DNA of 64,000 bases, from the NCBI RefSeq assembly GCF_900536025.1, contig NZ_UNOZ01000031.1:186001-250000 (forward strand), in the 5' to 3' direction. The position numbers were made by a program, and so were the translations under genes. The notes under the pieces are model-generated. The model had not been told where the DNA came from. It saw nothing but the letters and a program-made list of their open reading frames with translations, and made no database searches. Positions 10,001-16,858 of the stretch are shown here, piece by piece (within the stretch, counting starts at the first letter, position 1; every line of letters starts with the position of its first letter). This DNA is from Pseudomonas reidholzensis (GTDB taxonomy: Bacteria > Pseudomonadota > Gammaproteobacteria > Pseudomonadales > Pseudomonadaceae).

Positions 10001-12790
10001 CTGCTGGTCACCGCGCCGGGCGTCACCGTGCAGTTCTGGGACGGCAACCAACTGGCCGCCAACGGCTCGGTGGATGGCGGCAGCGGCACCTGGGGCACCG
10101 GCACCAGCAACTGGACTGACGTCAACGGCACGACCAATCAGCTCTGGAGCAACAGCTTCGCGGTGTTCCAGGGTACTGCGGGCACCGTCACCGTAAACGG
10201 TACGCAAACCACCACTGGCATGCAGTTCGCCACCGACGGCTATCGCCTGCAGAACGGTACGGCCGGTGCGCTGAACCTGGTCAACGGCGCCACGGGCAAT
10301 GCTGCGGTTCGCGTCGATCCCAATGCGACTGCCGTCCTCGACGTCACGCTCACTGGCAGTGCTGCGCTCGGCAAATATGACAGCGGCACCCTGGTGCTCA
10401 ATGCGGCCAACAGCTACAGCGGTGGCACGCAGCTCAACGGCGGCACGTTGGTGCTTGGCAACGCCGCAGCCTTGGGCAGCGGCGGACTCACCGCCGCCAA
10501 CGGCACCACACTGGACACAAACGTAGCGTTGGCCCTGGGCAATGCGATCACCCTCGACGGTGGCCTGGCTGTCGCCGGCAGCCACGACCTGACCCTCAAT
10601 GGCGCGATAAGCGGGAGCGGCTCGCTGAGCAAGCAGGGCAGCAGCACCCTGACACTCAACAGCGCCAACACCTACAGCGGCGGTACCCGGCTCGAGGGGG
10701 GCACGCTGGTGGTCGGCAACAGCGCTGCTCTGGGCAGCGGCGGCCTGATTGCTGCGCCAGGCACCCTGCTGGACAACAGCACTGCGCTGACGCTGGGCAA
10801 TGCCGTCACCCTCGACGGCGAGCTGACCCTCGTCGGCAGCCACGACCTGGGCCTGAGCGGCGTGATCAGCGGCAGTGGTGCGTTGATCAAACAAGGCGTC
10901 AACAACCTGACCCTGAGCGGCGACAATACCTTCAGCGGCACCCTCGACATCCTCGACGGCAGCCTGACCCTGAGCGGCGACAACGCCCTGGGCAACGCCC
11001 ACCTGAACCTCAGCGAAGCGGCTAGCCTCAGCGTCAGCGGCATCACTGAGCTCGGGGCATTGAGCGGCGAAGGCGATCTGGTCCTTGCCTCGGGCAGCGA
11101 GCTGCAGGTGGGCACTGACAATTCCAACAGCGTCTACGACGGCACTCTCAATGGTCCGGGCCGGCTGAGTAAAACAGGCAGCGGCAAGCTGGTGCTCAAC
11201 GGCCAGTCCAGCGTCGCTGGCGGCACCCAGGTCAACGCCGGCAGCCTGGTCATTGGCGGCGCCCGCGGCAGCACCGCGAGCCTGACCAGCGATGTGCAGG
11301 TCGCCAGTGGCGCGCTGCTCGGCGGCCATGGGACCATCATTGGCCGGGTCGACATCGCCAGCGGCGCAACGCTCAACCCCGGCAACTCCATCGGCACGCT
11401 GCGCGTCAACGGCGACGTCAACCTGGCTGCGGGTTCGAACCTGGAAATCGAAGCCAATCCCGATGGCACGTCGGACCAGTTGATTGCCACCGGCACCGTC
11501 ACCCTGGCCGGCGCCAACCTCAAGGTCCTGGCCGGCACCGGCGACTGGGCGTCCAGCACCCGCTACAACATTGTCCAGGCCGCAGCGCTCAACGGCACCT
11601 TTGCCAGCGTCAGCAGCAACCTGGCCTTCCTCACGCCGGAGCTCGCCTACTCGGCGACCGGCGTGCAACTGATCCTCGAGCGCAACGGCGTCAGCTTCGT
11701 CTCGGTAGGCCGCACCTTCAACCAGCGCGCGGCCGCTGCGGGCGTCGAATCACTGGCTTCAGGCAACCTCTACGATGCCATCAGCGCACTCACGGTCGAA
11801 CAAGCCCAGGCAGCCTACGACAGCCTCTCGGGCGAGTTGCATGCCAGCACCCAGGGCGCGCTCTTCGACGACAGCCGTTACCTGCGCGATGCCATTGGCC
11901 AACGCCTGCGCGCGGCCCAGGGGCAGGCGTCGACCGACGCCATCCTGCACATCGACGCCGACAGCGGCATGACCTTCTGGATGCAGGGCTACGGCGGTTG
12001 GGGCGACAGCCGCGGCAACAGCAACAGCGCGCGCCTGGATCATGACAGCCGCGGCACCCTGCTGGGCATCGATGTGCCGGTCGGCGATAACTGGCGCGTG
12101 GGTGTCGCGGCCGGCTACGGCACCAGCAAGCTGGATGTCGATGCGCGCAACTCCTCGGCCGAGATCGACAGCACCTCGCTGACCGTGTTCGCGGCAGGCC
12201 AATGGGATGCAATCAACCTGCGCCTGGGCGCTTCGCATGCCTGGAGCGACATCGACAGCAGTCGCCACGTCGAGGCTGGCAGCATCAGCGAGCACGACAA
12301 AGCCAGCTACGACGCCAACACCACGCAAGTCTTCGGCGAACTGGGCTACGCCATCACCGCCGGCGACTTCACCCTGGAACCCTTTGCAGGCCTTGCGCAT
12401 GTGCGGGTCGACAGCGACAGCTTCAAGGAGCACGGCACCAGCACCGCCTTGCGCGGCGAGAGCAAGAAGGACGACCTGACCTACGGCACCCTCGGCCTGC
12501 ACGCCTCGACCGCGCTGACCCAGGTCGGCGCCGTACCGATCGCGCTGCAAGGCACGCTGGGCTGGCAACACGCGTTCGACGAGCTCGATCCGCAGCGCCA
12601 ACTGTCGTTCGCCGGTAGCGATTCGTTCACCGTCAAGGGCACCCCTCTGGCGCGGGACACCGCACTGGCGCAACTGGGCGTGACCGCCCAGGTCGCCAGC
12701 GGCACCACGGTGGAGCTGGGGTATTCCGGGCAGTTCGGCGATGGCTACAAGGACAACGGCATCCGCCTGGGGCTGAATGTGAGCTTTTAA
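1016..12790 (+). CDS. Giant autotransporter adhesin with autotransporter-associated beta-strand repeats
   Basis: This 3924-residue type Va secreted protein starts MNRVFALVWNASMGCW, an extended signal peptide region. A basic segment and hydrophobic core follow, ending at SAQA around residue 53. From about residue 430 to 3390 the passenger is built from roughly 28 copies of an LTLNGANTYSGGT-type motif, spaced about 86 residues apart where repeats are most regular. This is the autotransporter-associated beta-strand repeat (PATR) that forms a beta-helix. Residues 1553-2279 and 2280-3006 are near-identical 727-residue units. The last 270 or so residues form the outer-membrane beta-barrel and end in LGLNVSF with the expected terminal Phe. 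The ATG at 1016 was preferred to the GTG at 1007 because AGGGAAG lies just upstream of it. Likely role is adhesion or biofilm formation; substrate unknown. Confidence 0.93.
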   Translation: MNRVFALVWNASMGCWTVTHEHSKRCRKGSRRLGKLALPALLLGALASQSAQATCSAAGSTITCSGIPTPPLYLNDYSSATSGLTVNVTSGAEMNATEGGKVINLTGANINLNNSGTIDPNVGALVPVSVLSGGAFIGTGATSTVNVVNNTNGIIRGTGMVLGSTLTSIDGLGIAVNNGVSGTTTITNDGTITSTRLPPGVNTLADTPVVGVYGGSQVNMTNSATGTINGRVAFETSVAGNTFTNAGNITGGVSMGAGSTNTFYAITGSSVNQGDGAQLSVGVGGLIGVNLTFAPTGTIDGGAAGTNTLILQNPIGLGGGTTGTGTASSLVYVNFNNLTLNSGTWTLQGPLVSGATTLNGGVAQFNDNAAFGSGVLTSNGGILQASNAGLTLGNQINLGAGGLTLQGINGMTLNGVISGTGGLTKIGSGQINLSGINTYSGNTVLNGGVVLVGNNQAFSTGGITVSGSSSISATAPISLANAITLNSTLTATGTGALTLGGVISGAANLTKTGSGSLTLNGINTYTGITSLSAGTLRVGNNNALGTGVLNTSNGTSLDSTGNVTLANNVGITGALNVLGSNGLTLAGVVSGTGAITKSGSASLTLTGNNTNSGTTALNGGSLLVGSNTALGTGALNAAAGTTLDATTAVTLANAVALSGGLTIGGTQALGLSGVISGAGNLIKGGTANLTLSGNNTFSGGTALDSGTLIVGSNTALGTGALTTAAGTTLDASTTVALSNAVALGGNLNVAGNANLTLGGVVSGSGELTKNGAANLILNGANTFSGGTTLNAGTLTVGNAAALGSGSLTVANAATLDSNTSVILNNNLALNGNLAIGGSNGMILGGVLSGASQLIKNGTANLTLNGANTFTGGTALNAGSLTVGNGAALGSGTLTIGGAGATLNSSTNVMLNNAIALNSNLTAGGANPLTLGGVISGGSNLIKAGTSTLTLTGNNTYTGTTSLNAGTLIVGSNTALGTGVLNAAGGTTLDASTATSLANNVNLGGNVTIGGNNALTLAGVVSGVGGLTKSGPADLILNGANTYFGNTALNVGKLIVGSNTAIGSGALNAAAGTTLDTNTAVTLGNQVNLAGAMNIGGSADLTLTGTVAGAGSLVKNGAANLNLNGTNTYVGGTTLNAGTVTVGNSSALGTGALTVGGAATLDSSSPLASLANAVVLNAALSVGGTQDLTLGGVISGTGQLIKNGAANLTVNGSNTFSGGSTLNAGTLTLGSAAALGSGGLTVGGASTLDTSTGMSVGNNITLNAGLTLAGSNTLNLSGVIDGAGSLTKDGFGDLTLSGNNTFTGALNIASGSVTTASSGALGNTFGATISAGASLYLNSSANLNGLSGSGSVQVAGGNTLTVGGVSSTSTFDGDLGGSGGLTKVGSGTLNLTGINGITGNTTVNGGTLNLTGSLASSQLNVNNGATLTGTGSALGFITINSGAHLALSSGNTLSASSLILTANSNVDASLATPSTTSLMNIGGNLTLDGNLNVTDAGGFGVGVYRLFNYVGALTDNGLTVAGVPVGYDLGDILVQTLGNQVNLVVSAPNTNMRFWDGSQSIPNGTVDGGSGTWSAGGSNWTNSNGTLNQTWAGDFAVFQGTAGTVSVNGTQLFSGMQFLTDGYNVVNGTSGLLTAVNGSGGTTAMRVDPGVTATVGVNIDGSGILNKLDAGTLVLNGANSYTGGTQLDGGALVVGSNTALGSGALIANAGTQLDSNTAVTLANAATLNGNLTIIGSNALTLNGVISGTGGLIKNGSASLTLGGNNAFLGPVALNAGGLILASNSALGSATLNAANGTTLDASDVFTAGNAINLAGHLGIVGSNDLTLSGAINGAGSLTKHGAANLILSGANNFLGGITLNAGTLTAGSNGALGLGNLTVADASALDSNTSVSLGNNVVLNANLTNTGNSDVALSGVVSGTGGLIKNGASNLTLNGINTYSGGTTLSAGTVTLGTSSGLGSGALTVAGASTLDTTAPLVLANNVNVNANLSVAGNNNLTLGGVIAGAGTLTKNGLADLTLSGNNIFSGTFDVQAGSITTLGNSALGSNAGVNLGNTATLNLGSSASLASLTGSGTTLIGGGNTLSIGGNNASSIFGGVLTGTGELSKLGTGTLTLTGLNSLTGNTTVNAGTLSVNGWLDSASVLVSSGGTLTGGGSLGGAVSVADGGHLAGATGSTLSVNSLVFNANSNFDVALGAPVSGGGNPLVTVGGNLTLDGTLNVSDIGGFGSGVYRLINYTGGLTDNGMLIGTLPGIFTPGDLTLQTALANQINLVVTAPNTTLGFWDGSQTIPNGTVDGGSGTWNAGGSNWTNSNGTFNQTWAGDFAVFQGTAGTVSVNGTQLFTGLQFVTDGYNVVNGTSGLLTAVNGTDGTTAMRVDLGVTATVGVNINGSGTLNKIDRGTLVLNGANSYSGGTQLTGGTLVVGSDTALGSGALIANAGTQLDSNTAVTLANAATLNGNLTVLGSNALTLNGVIAGTGGLIKNGSATLTLGGNNAFLGPVALNAGGLILASNSALGSATLNAANGTTLDASGTFTAGNAINLAGNLGIVGSHDLTLGGAINSAGSLTKNGAGNLTLSGANNFLGGIALNAGTLTAGSNGALGLGNLTVAGASALDSNTSVSLGNNVVLNANLTHTGNSDVALNGVVSGTGGLIKNGASNLTLNGINTYSGGTTLTAGTVTLGTSSGLGSGALTVAGASTLDTSAPLVLANNVNVNANLSVAGNNNLTLGGVIAGAGTLTKNGPADLTLSGNNTFSGTFDVQSGSLTTLGNSALGSNAGINLGNGATLNLGGAASLASLTGSGTTLIGGGNTLSIGGSNASSSFAGVLTGTGELSKLGTGTLSLTGINSLTGNTTVNAGTLTVNGSLDSASVLVNSGGTLTGSGSLGGAVTVADGGHLAGATGSTLSVNSLVLDANANFDVALGAPVSGGGNALVNVGGNLTLDGALNVSDVGGFGSGVYRLINYTGGLTDNGLLIGSVPGSVTAGDLTLQTALANQINLLVTAPGVTVQFWDGNQLAANGSVDGGSGTWGTGTSNWTDVNGTTNQLWSNSFAVFQGTAGTVTVNGTQTTTGMQFATDGYRLQNGTAGALNLVNGATGNAAVRVDPNATAVLDVTLTGSAALGKYDSGTLVLNAANSYSGGTQLNGGTLVLGNAAALGSGGLTAANGTTLDTNVALALGNAITLDGGLAVAGSHDLTLNGAISGSGSLSKQGSSTLTLNSANTYSGGTRLEGGTLVVGNSAALGSGGLIAAPGTLLDNSTALTLGNAVTLDGELTLVGSHDLGLSGVISGSGALIKQGVNNLTLSGDNTFSGTLDILDGSLTLSGDNALGNAHLNLSEAASLSVSGITELGALSGEGDLVLASGSELQVGTDNSNSVYDGTLNGPGRLSKTGSGKLVLNGQSSVAGGTQVNAGSLVIGGARGSTASLTSDVQVASGALLGGHGTIIGRVDIASGATLNPGNSIGTLRVNGDVNLAAGSNLEIEANPDGTSDQLIATGTVTLAGANLKVLAGTGDWASSTRYNIVQAAALNGTFASVSSNLAFLTPELAYSATGVQLILERNGVSFVSVGRTFNQRAAAAGVESLASGNLYDAISALTVEQAQAAYDSLSGELHASTQGALFDDSRYLRDAIGQRLRAAQGQASTDAILHIDADSGMTFWMQGYGGWGDSRGNSNSARLDHDSRGTLLGIDVPVGDNWRVGVAAGYGTSKLDVDARNSSAEIDSTSLTVFAAGQWDAINLRLGASHAWSDIDSSRHVEAGSISEHDKASYDANTTQVFGELGYAITAGDFTLEPFAGLAHVRVDSDSFKEHGTSTALRGESKKDDLTYGTLGLHASTALTQVGAVPIALQGTLGWQHAFDELDPQRQLSFAGSDSFTVKGTPLARDTALAQLGVTAQVASGTTVELGYSGQFGDGYKDNGIRLGLNVSF
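5672..10033 (+). repeat. Tandem duplication, two 2181-bp in-frame units
   Basis: Unit A (5672-7852) and unit B (7853-10033) are each exactly 2181 bp, or 727 codons. They are nearly identical by eye, from the FWDGSQ.IPNGTVDGG segment through six PATR motifs to the TLQTALANQINL segment. A third, more diverged and shorter copy of the unit start follows at 10034, and the region 4860-5671 resembles the unit end. The arrangement indicates module amplification by recombination within the gene. The exact phase of the unit is arbitrary. Confidence 0.9.
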
Positions 12791-12838
12791 CAACGGTCGT
12801 CGGCTGGCGCTGCACGGTAATTGCCAGAGCTGAAATGC

Positions 12839-12867
12839 AAAAAGCCCGCAATGATGCGGGCTTTTTG
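12839..12867 (+). terminator. Rho-independent terminator after the giant autotransporter
   Basis: The stem AAAGCCCGCA / TGCGGGCTTT has a four-base loop (ATGA) and is followed by a T run. It lies about 50 bases after the autotransporter stop codon. The A run on the left arm would let it act in both directions. Confidence 0.9.
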
Positions 12868-13174
12868 CTGCAGGTTGCTTTACCCGCTGGCGGTCAGTGT
12901 TCGAGGCGTTCGGCCCCGCACAACTTACCAATGACCGCTGCATTAACTATAAAGTTCCGCGTACTTCTGAAAAAATCTTTGAAAAACAACTATAGCGTCG
13001 AATTTTAAAGATTTTCTCCGCGCTGGTTATTTTTATGATGAATTGTCCTACAAGGATCGTGTAAGTTTGAGCGCGCTTGAATCAGCACCCACTGACAAGC
13101 TGGCAGGGACGCCAAAAACAGACGCTGACGTGCGGGTTGTTCCCTGTCGGTTTCTGCCCTGTAAGGATACTGCC
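12868..13174 (+). promoter_or_regulatory. Upstream region of the second autotransporter
   Basis: This AT-rich spacer precedes the second autotransporter. A possible promoter is TTGAAA (12979-12984) with TTTTAA (13003-13008) at 18 bases. The reading frame stays open back to 13043, but that part has no signal-peptide character. AAGGA (13163-13167) is the ribosome binding site for the TTG start at 13175. Confidence 0.3.
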
Positions 13175-15484
13175 TTGAACATTTCCCACCTGCGTCGCTC
13201 ATTGTTGGCGCTGTCCGTCGCCGCGGCCACGGCCCATGCCGCACCCGACCTGAATCACGACCTGAGCACAGGGGCGTACAACCGCTCCGGTGATGTGTTC
13301 AACAACGCCACCTTCACCGGGACGTCGCAAAACGCAGGTGTCTATCTGATCGACGCGACCCTGGCGGGCAACCTGGTCAACCAGGGCAACATCAACCAGA
13401 CAGCTGCAAGCCCCACCGACTTCCCGACCGGCCTCTCCGTGGTCGTCACTTCCACGATCGCGGGCGATCTGGTCAATGATGGCGACATCACGGTGAGCGG
13501 CAACGCCGCCACGGGGCTGGACCTTTATCAGGTAGCTATCGCGGGTGAGGTGAACAATAACGGCACCCTCGCAGTGACTGGCGACCGTGCCGAAGGCATG
13601 CTGATCACCTCGACCCAAGCGCGCATCAATAACGCGGGCACTATCACCGCGAGGGGTAACGACGCTACGGGTATCGAGATCGAAAATGCCCGCTTCACCG
13701 GTCAAAGCTCGGGCACTGACTTCAAGACTGATATCAACAACAGCGGGACGATCTCAGCCGACGGGGTCGGTATCCACCTTGTCAGCCTCGACACCGCCGG
13801 CACAGTCAACAACATCGGCCGTTCCGACTCCTTCGCCATCACCCAGACAGGTGGGCTGATCGAAGGCGGCACCGCAGCGATTCTGGTGGACGACGATGCA
13901 CCCCCTACGAATTTCTACTGGCAGGGAGGCCAAGTAAAGGGTGACCTGCTGGGCCTCGGTGGTGTGCTGGTGAAAGGTGACGCGCTGTTCGAGGGTTCGA
14001 CCATTCGCGCCGGCTACGTCGACATCGACGGTGGCCGCCTGACACTGCTCAGCCCGCAAACCACGATTGACGGCGACCTCGACCTGGACAGCGACACGGC
14101 GCGTCTGCGCCTGCTGCTGGACAACGACACACTGCCCAACGCGCCGATCCTGAAAGTCACCGGCAATACCTACTTCTCCGCAGGCAGCCAGATCGAACTG
14201 CAGGCGCGCTCCGACGACTTCCGCACGTCAGCCCAGGGCACCCGCTACACCCTCCTCAACTCGGGCACGTGGGAAGAGCCACAGAACCTGTCCGTGGTGT
14301 CCTCCTCGGCGCTGCTTGAGGTGAAAGACTTCGGCATTGAAGGCCAGGACGTGAAAGCTCTGGTTGCCACCCGCAGCGACGAGGTTGTCACGCAGGACCT
14401 GCTGAGTGTCAGTGCTTCGCAAAACGCGGTGAACGCCATCAATCCGCTGAAGAATACGGTGATGGCCCAGATGGACGAAAGCGACCCGGTATTCCAGCGT
14501 TTCGCCAACGCCGCCACGAGTGAAGAGCTGGCCAGACTTGCCGAAACCCTGGCCCCGGACGTCAGCCGTGGGGTCATCAACGCCGCCACCAACAGCCAGA
14601 ACCTGGTCGCAAGCGCCATCAACCGCCGCGCCAGCAAGGCGCGTAACGGCCTGTCGTCCGGTGACGTCCTGGCAGAACAAGGCGTATGGCTGCAAGCGCT
14701 GTCCAGCGATGCCGACCAGGACAGCCGCCACGGTATCGCCGGTTACGACGCCAAGACCAACGGCATCGCCGTGGGTGCCGACGGCAAGCTCAACGCCGAT
14801 ACCACCGTGGGCCTGGCTTACAGCTACCTGACCAGCGACGTCAAATCCGACCTGGGCAACAAGACCGACGTCAGCGGCCATGCACTGACCCTGTATGGCA
14901 ACTGGACCCACGACAACTTCTTTGTCGACACCTCGCTGATGTACGGCTGGAACGACAACGAGTCCAAACGCTACATCGCAGGCACCCGCGCCAAGGCCGA
15001 CTACGACAGTGAGATCTTCGGCGTCAGCGCACTGGCAGGCTACACGTTGCAACTCGACAAGCAGTGGGTGCTGGAACCCCAGGTGGGTGCGCGCTACGCC
15101 AACGTTTCGATCGATGCTTACCGTGAGAAAGGCAGCTCAGCCGCCCTCAACGTTGGCAGCCAGCGCTATGAAATCGGCGAAATGGGCTTGGGCGCTCGCC
15201 TGGCCGCCGCGTTTGACGTCGGTGTGGGCACCCTGGAGCCGGAAGCCAAGCTGATGGCCTGGCACGACTTCATCGGCGACAAGGCCGGTACCACCTCCAC
15301 CTTCGTGCTCGGCGGTACCCCGTTCACCACCAGCGGCGCAACACCGACCCGCGACAGCTACGAGCTGGGGCTGGGTGCGAACTACCGCGTGGGTGCCTGG
15401 AGCGTGGGTGGGACCTACAACTACCTGACCAGCAGTGATGCCCACGCCGATACCTTCACCGCGAACGTGCGCTACGACTTCTGA
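13175..15484 (+). CDS. Autotransporter domain-containing outer membrane protein
   Basis: This 769-residue protein is read from a TTG start chosen because AAGGA sits seven bases upstream and a compact signal peptide (NISHLRRSLLALSVAAATAHA) begins exactly there; the frame open further upstream lacks both. The first 330 or so residues of passenger carry repeated short N-x-G-x-I/L turns such as LVNQGNI, LVNDGDI, VNNNGTL and INNAGTI, consistent with a beta-helix. From about residue 504 (GVWLQALSSDADQDS) to the terminal VRYDF is an autotransporter beta-barrel. It lies 0.4 kb downstream of the giant autotransporter but behind its terminator, so it is probably separately transcribed. Ligand unknown. 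Confidence 0.88.
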   Translation: MNISHLRRSLLALSVAAATAHAAPDLNHDLSTGAYNRSGDVFNNATFTGTSQNAGVYLIDATLAGNLVNQGNINQTAASPTDFPTGLSVVVTSTIAGDLVNDGDITVSGNAATGLDLYQVAIAGEVNNNGTLAVTGDRAEGMLITSTQARINNAGTITARGNDATGIEIENARFTGQSSGTDFKTDINNSGTISADGVGIHLVSLDTAGTVNNIGRSDSFAITQTGGLIEGGTAAILVDDDAPPTNFYWQGGQVKGDLLGLGGVLVKGDALFEGSTIRAGYVDIDGGRLTLLSPQTTIDGDLDLDSDTARLRLLLDNDTLPNAPILKVTGNTYFSAGSQIELQARSDDFRTSAQGTRYTLLNSGTWEEPQNLSVVSSSALLEVKDFGIEGQDVKALVATRSDEVVTQDLLSVSASQNAVNAINPLKNTVMAQMDESDPVFQRFANAATSEELARLAETLAPDVSRGVINAATNSQNLVASAINRRASKARNGLSSGDVLAEQGVWLQALSSDADQDSRHGIAGYDAKTNGIAVGADGKLNADTTVGLAYSYLTSDVKSDLGNKTDVSGHALTLYGNWTHDNFFVDTSLMYGWNDNESKRYIAGTRAKADYDSEIFGVSALAGYTLQLDKQWVLEPQVGARYANVSIDAYREKGSSAALNVGSQRYEIGEMGLGARLAAAFDVGVGTLEPEAKLMAWHDFIGDKAGTTSTFVLGGTPFTTSGATPTRDSYELGLGANYRVGAWSVGGTYNYLTSSDAHADTFTANVRYDF

Positions 15485-15494
15485 TCGACGCCGT

Positions 15495-15542
15495 CGCCTG
15501 AAACAACAAAACCCGCCTAGGCGGGTTTTGTTGTTTCAGGCG
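15495..15542. terminator. Long perfect palindrome acting as bidirectional terminator
   Basis: Starting 10 bases after the second autotransporter stop is a 48-bp perfect palindrome with no spacer, centred on CTAG. Its arms include AAACAACAAAACCCGCCT and its exact complement. A GC core followed by TTTTG on both strands fits a terminator. Its length and lack of a spacer are unusual. Confidence 0.8.
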
Positions 15543-16020
15543 GGCTGTTTTTGCTAGCGGGTGCCGGACGATGCCGGCCGCCCACTCACTCCCACTCGAA
15601 CATAAACAATATTAAAAAATCAATATAAATCATAGCTTTATTTTTGTCATTTATGCTAATGACACGAAAAATACCATAGACGAAAACCTGTTTTCACAAG
15701 CACTGCATCATTCATGCGATGTCATGATCGGCTGGGGAATTGACACGTCTGCCAATACCGCACTGATCCTATATTGACTCAAGATCCAATACCGGAAAGT
15801 ACTCGCAGACCAAGAGTTACGGTCAGTGGAATGTTGGTAAATGGACCAATACTTCATAAGCTGAAACACGCTCGCCTATGGGAATGACTGAACGTGCTGG
15901 ACGGCAATCAAACAATGCATAACCGCTATGAGGATGCCGGGGCCGCTTGCAAACCCTTCTAGAGCGACTCACCCTACGGCGTCTCACACTTATCCGAGTC
16001 AACCCATAAGGAAGAACGCC
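15543..16020. other. AT-rich intergenic region, no supported gene
   Basis: The stretch 15600-15690 is markedly AT-rich for this genome. A short open frame ending at 15859 reads ...NTGKYSQTKSYGQWNVGK..., which looks protein-like, but it is only about 28 codons long, is bounded by a stop and has no start. It may be a relic of a lost gene. I see no tRNA or other structured RNA. The end of the stretch carries AAGGA before the next start. Confidence 0.35.
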
Positions 16021-16332
16021 ATGTTCACGAGGAGCCTGTTGCTGAGTTTTTGCGCTGTGTTACTGGTTGGCTGCACAGGAAGGGGCTTTCAACCGCCGGC
16101 TCCGGATTACACAAAATGGTACAAGGAGGCCGTATCGCAGACAGGGATCATTGCTGCGATGCGTGCGTGCGGATATACCAATGTTGATGGCGCAGGAGAC
16201 AGGTCGCCAATCGATGTGAGGTTACTGAACTTCTATTGCATGAAAGACGCAGGCTACAAACGCAAAGATAACTTGGACATGTGCAAGCTCGGTCGTATTG
16301 GCGAATCGCCGGTGTGCGACGGCCGCCGTTAA
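16021..16332 (+). CDS. Small putative lipoprotein
   Basis: This 103-residue protein begins MFTRSLLLSFCAVLLVGCTG, a signal peptide ending in the lipobox LVGC, so it is probably lipidated on Cys18. The mature part contains further cysteines (ACGYTN, FYCMKDAGYKR, MCKLG, PVCDG) that could form disulfides in the periplasm. The ATG at 16021 is used because AAGGA lies at a suitable distance and the lipobox follows directly. I do not recognise a functional family. A second, broken lipoprotein-like gene follows 24 bases downstream, suggesting a small cassette of surface proteins. Confidence 0.75.
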   Translation: MFTRSLLLSFCAVLLVGCTGRGFQPPAPDYTKWYKEAVSQTGIIAAMRACGYTNVDGAGDRSPIDVRLLNFYCMKDAGYKRKDNLDMCKLGRIGESPVCDGRR

Positions 16333-16356
16333 TCCATCACCAAAAGGACACAGGGA

Positions 16357-16588
16357 ATGAACAATCTACGCAACGGACTGTATGGCACAGCATTGGTGTT
16401 GGCTGCAGTGTGCCAAGACCATGACCTTTGTGCCTCGGCCTGGCGTGGACTACATGGTGCAGGCCACCATGTCGGCGGACTGTTCGTTCCAGCTGGATGA
16501 ATTGGAGGCGGGCGGCAAGCAGTGGGCGATGGTCCAACCGCAGCCAGCGGGGAAGGTGTCAATGTGCAACGCGATTGATAACTTCTAG
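16357..16588 (+). pseudogene. Frameshifted small lipoprotein relic
   Basis: An ATG at 16357 with AGGGA upstream opens MNNLRNGLYGTALVLAAV and then runs out of frame to a stop at 16500. The +1 frame continues smoothly as AKTMTFVPRPGVDYMVQATM ... VSMCNAIDNF and ends at 16588. Joining the frames near 16405-16418 would recreate a lipobox of the LVLAGC type directly before AKTMTF. The simplest reading is a one-base insertion in GCTGCAGTGTGCC. A sequencing error or a genuine pseudogene are both possible. Function unknown. Confidence 0.6.
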
Positions 16589-16701
16589 CCGGAAATCTGC
16601 GCGGGTTGAAGGCTGCGCGTGAAATTCTTCAATACACACGCCAACACCCTAGGGGGAGATGGGCAAACAGTTATTGCTGACATCTGCGCTGCTAAGCGTT
16701 C

Positions 16702-16743
16702 TCGATACCATGCCGGCATTCCTTGTCCGGGACATGGTATCGA
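16702..16743. other. Inverted repeat downstream of guaA
   Basis: TCGATACCATG (16702-16712) pairs perfectly with CATGGTATCGA (16733-16743), and inner CCGG pairs extend the stem. No T run follows on either strand, so it is not a typical intrinsic terminator. It lies in the 270-base gap between the lipoprotein relic and the 3' end of guaA; nothing else is evident there. Confidence 0.5.
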
Positions 16744-16858
16744 TGTAGCTCTCTCACATACGTACGATGGGCGCCATTAAAAACGCCATTGATGACGTAG
16801 TAAAGATCACTATCAGTTCTTATTTTTTACAATAAAATCAGATAGTTGAAAACAAACC

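Noticed and set aside
2300..11300. CRISPR-like periodicity of repeats in the autotransporter gene
   Set aside because: Repeats are long, in frame, of protein-coding type and lack constant short repeats with unique spacers.
13043..13174. Upstream extension of the second autotransporter
   Set aside because: The added 44 residues contain no signal peptide, and a ribosome site and signal peptide lie at the TTG at 13175.
15776..15859. Protein-like short frame containing SQTKSYGQWNVGK
   Set aside because: Only about 28 codons without a start; it may be a relic, but there is too little to annotate as a gene.
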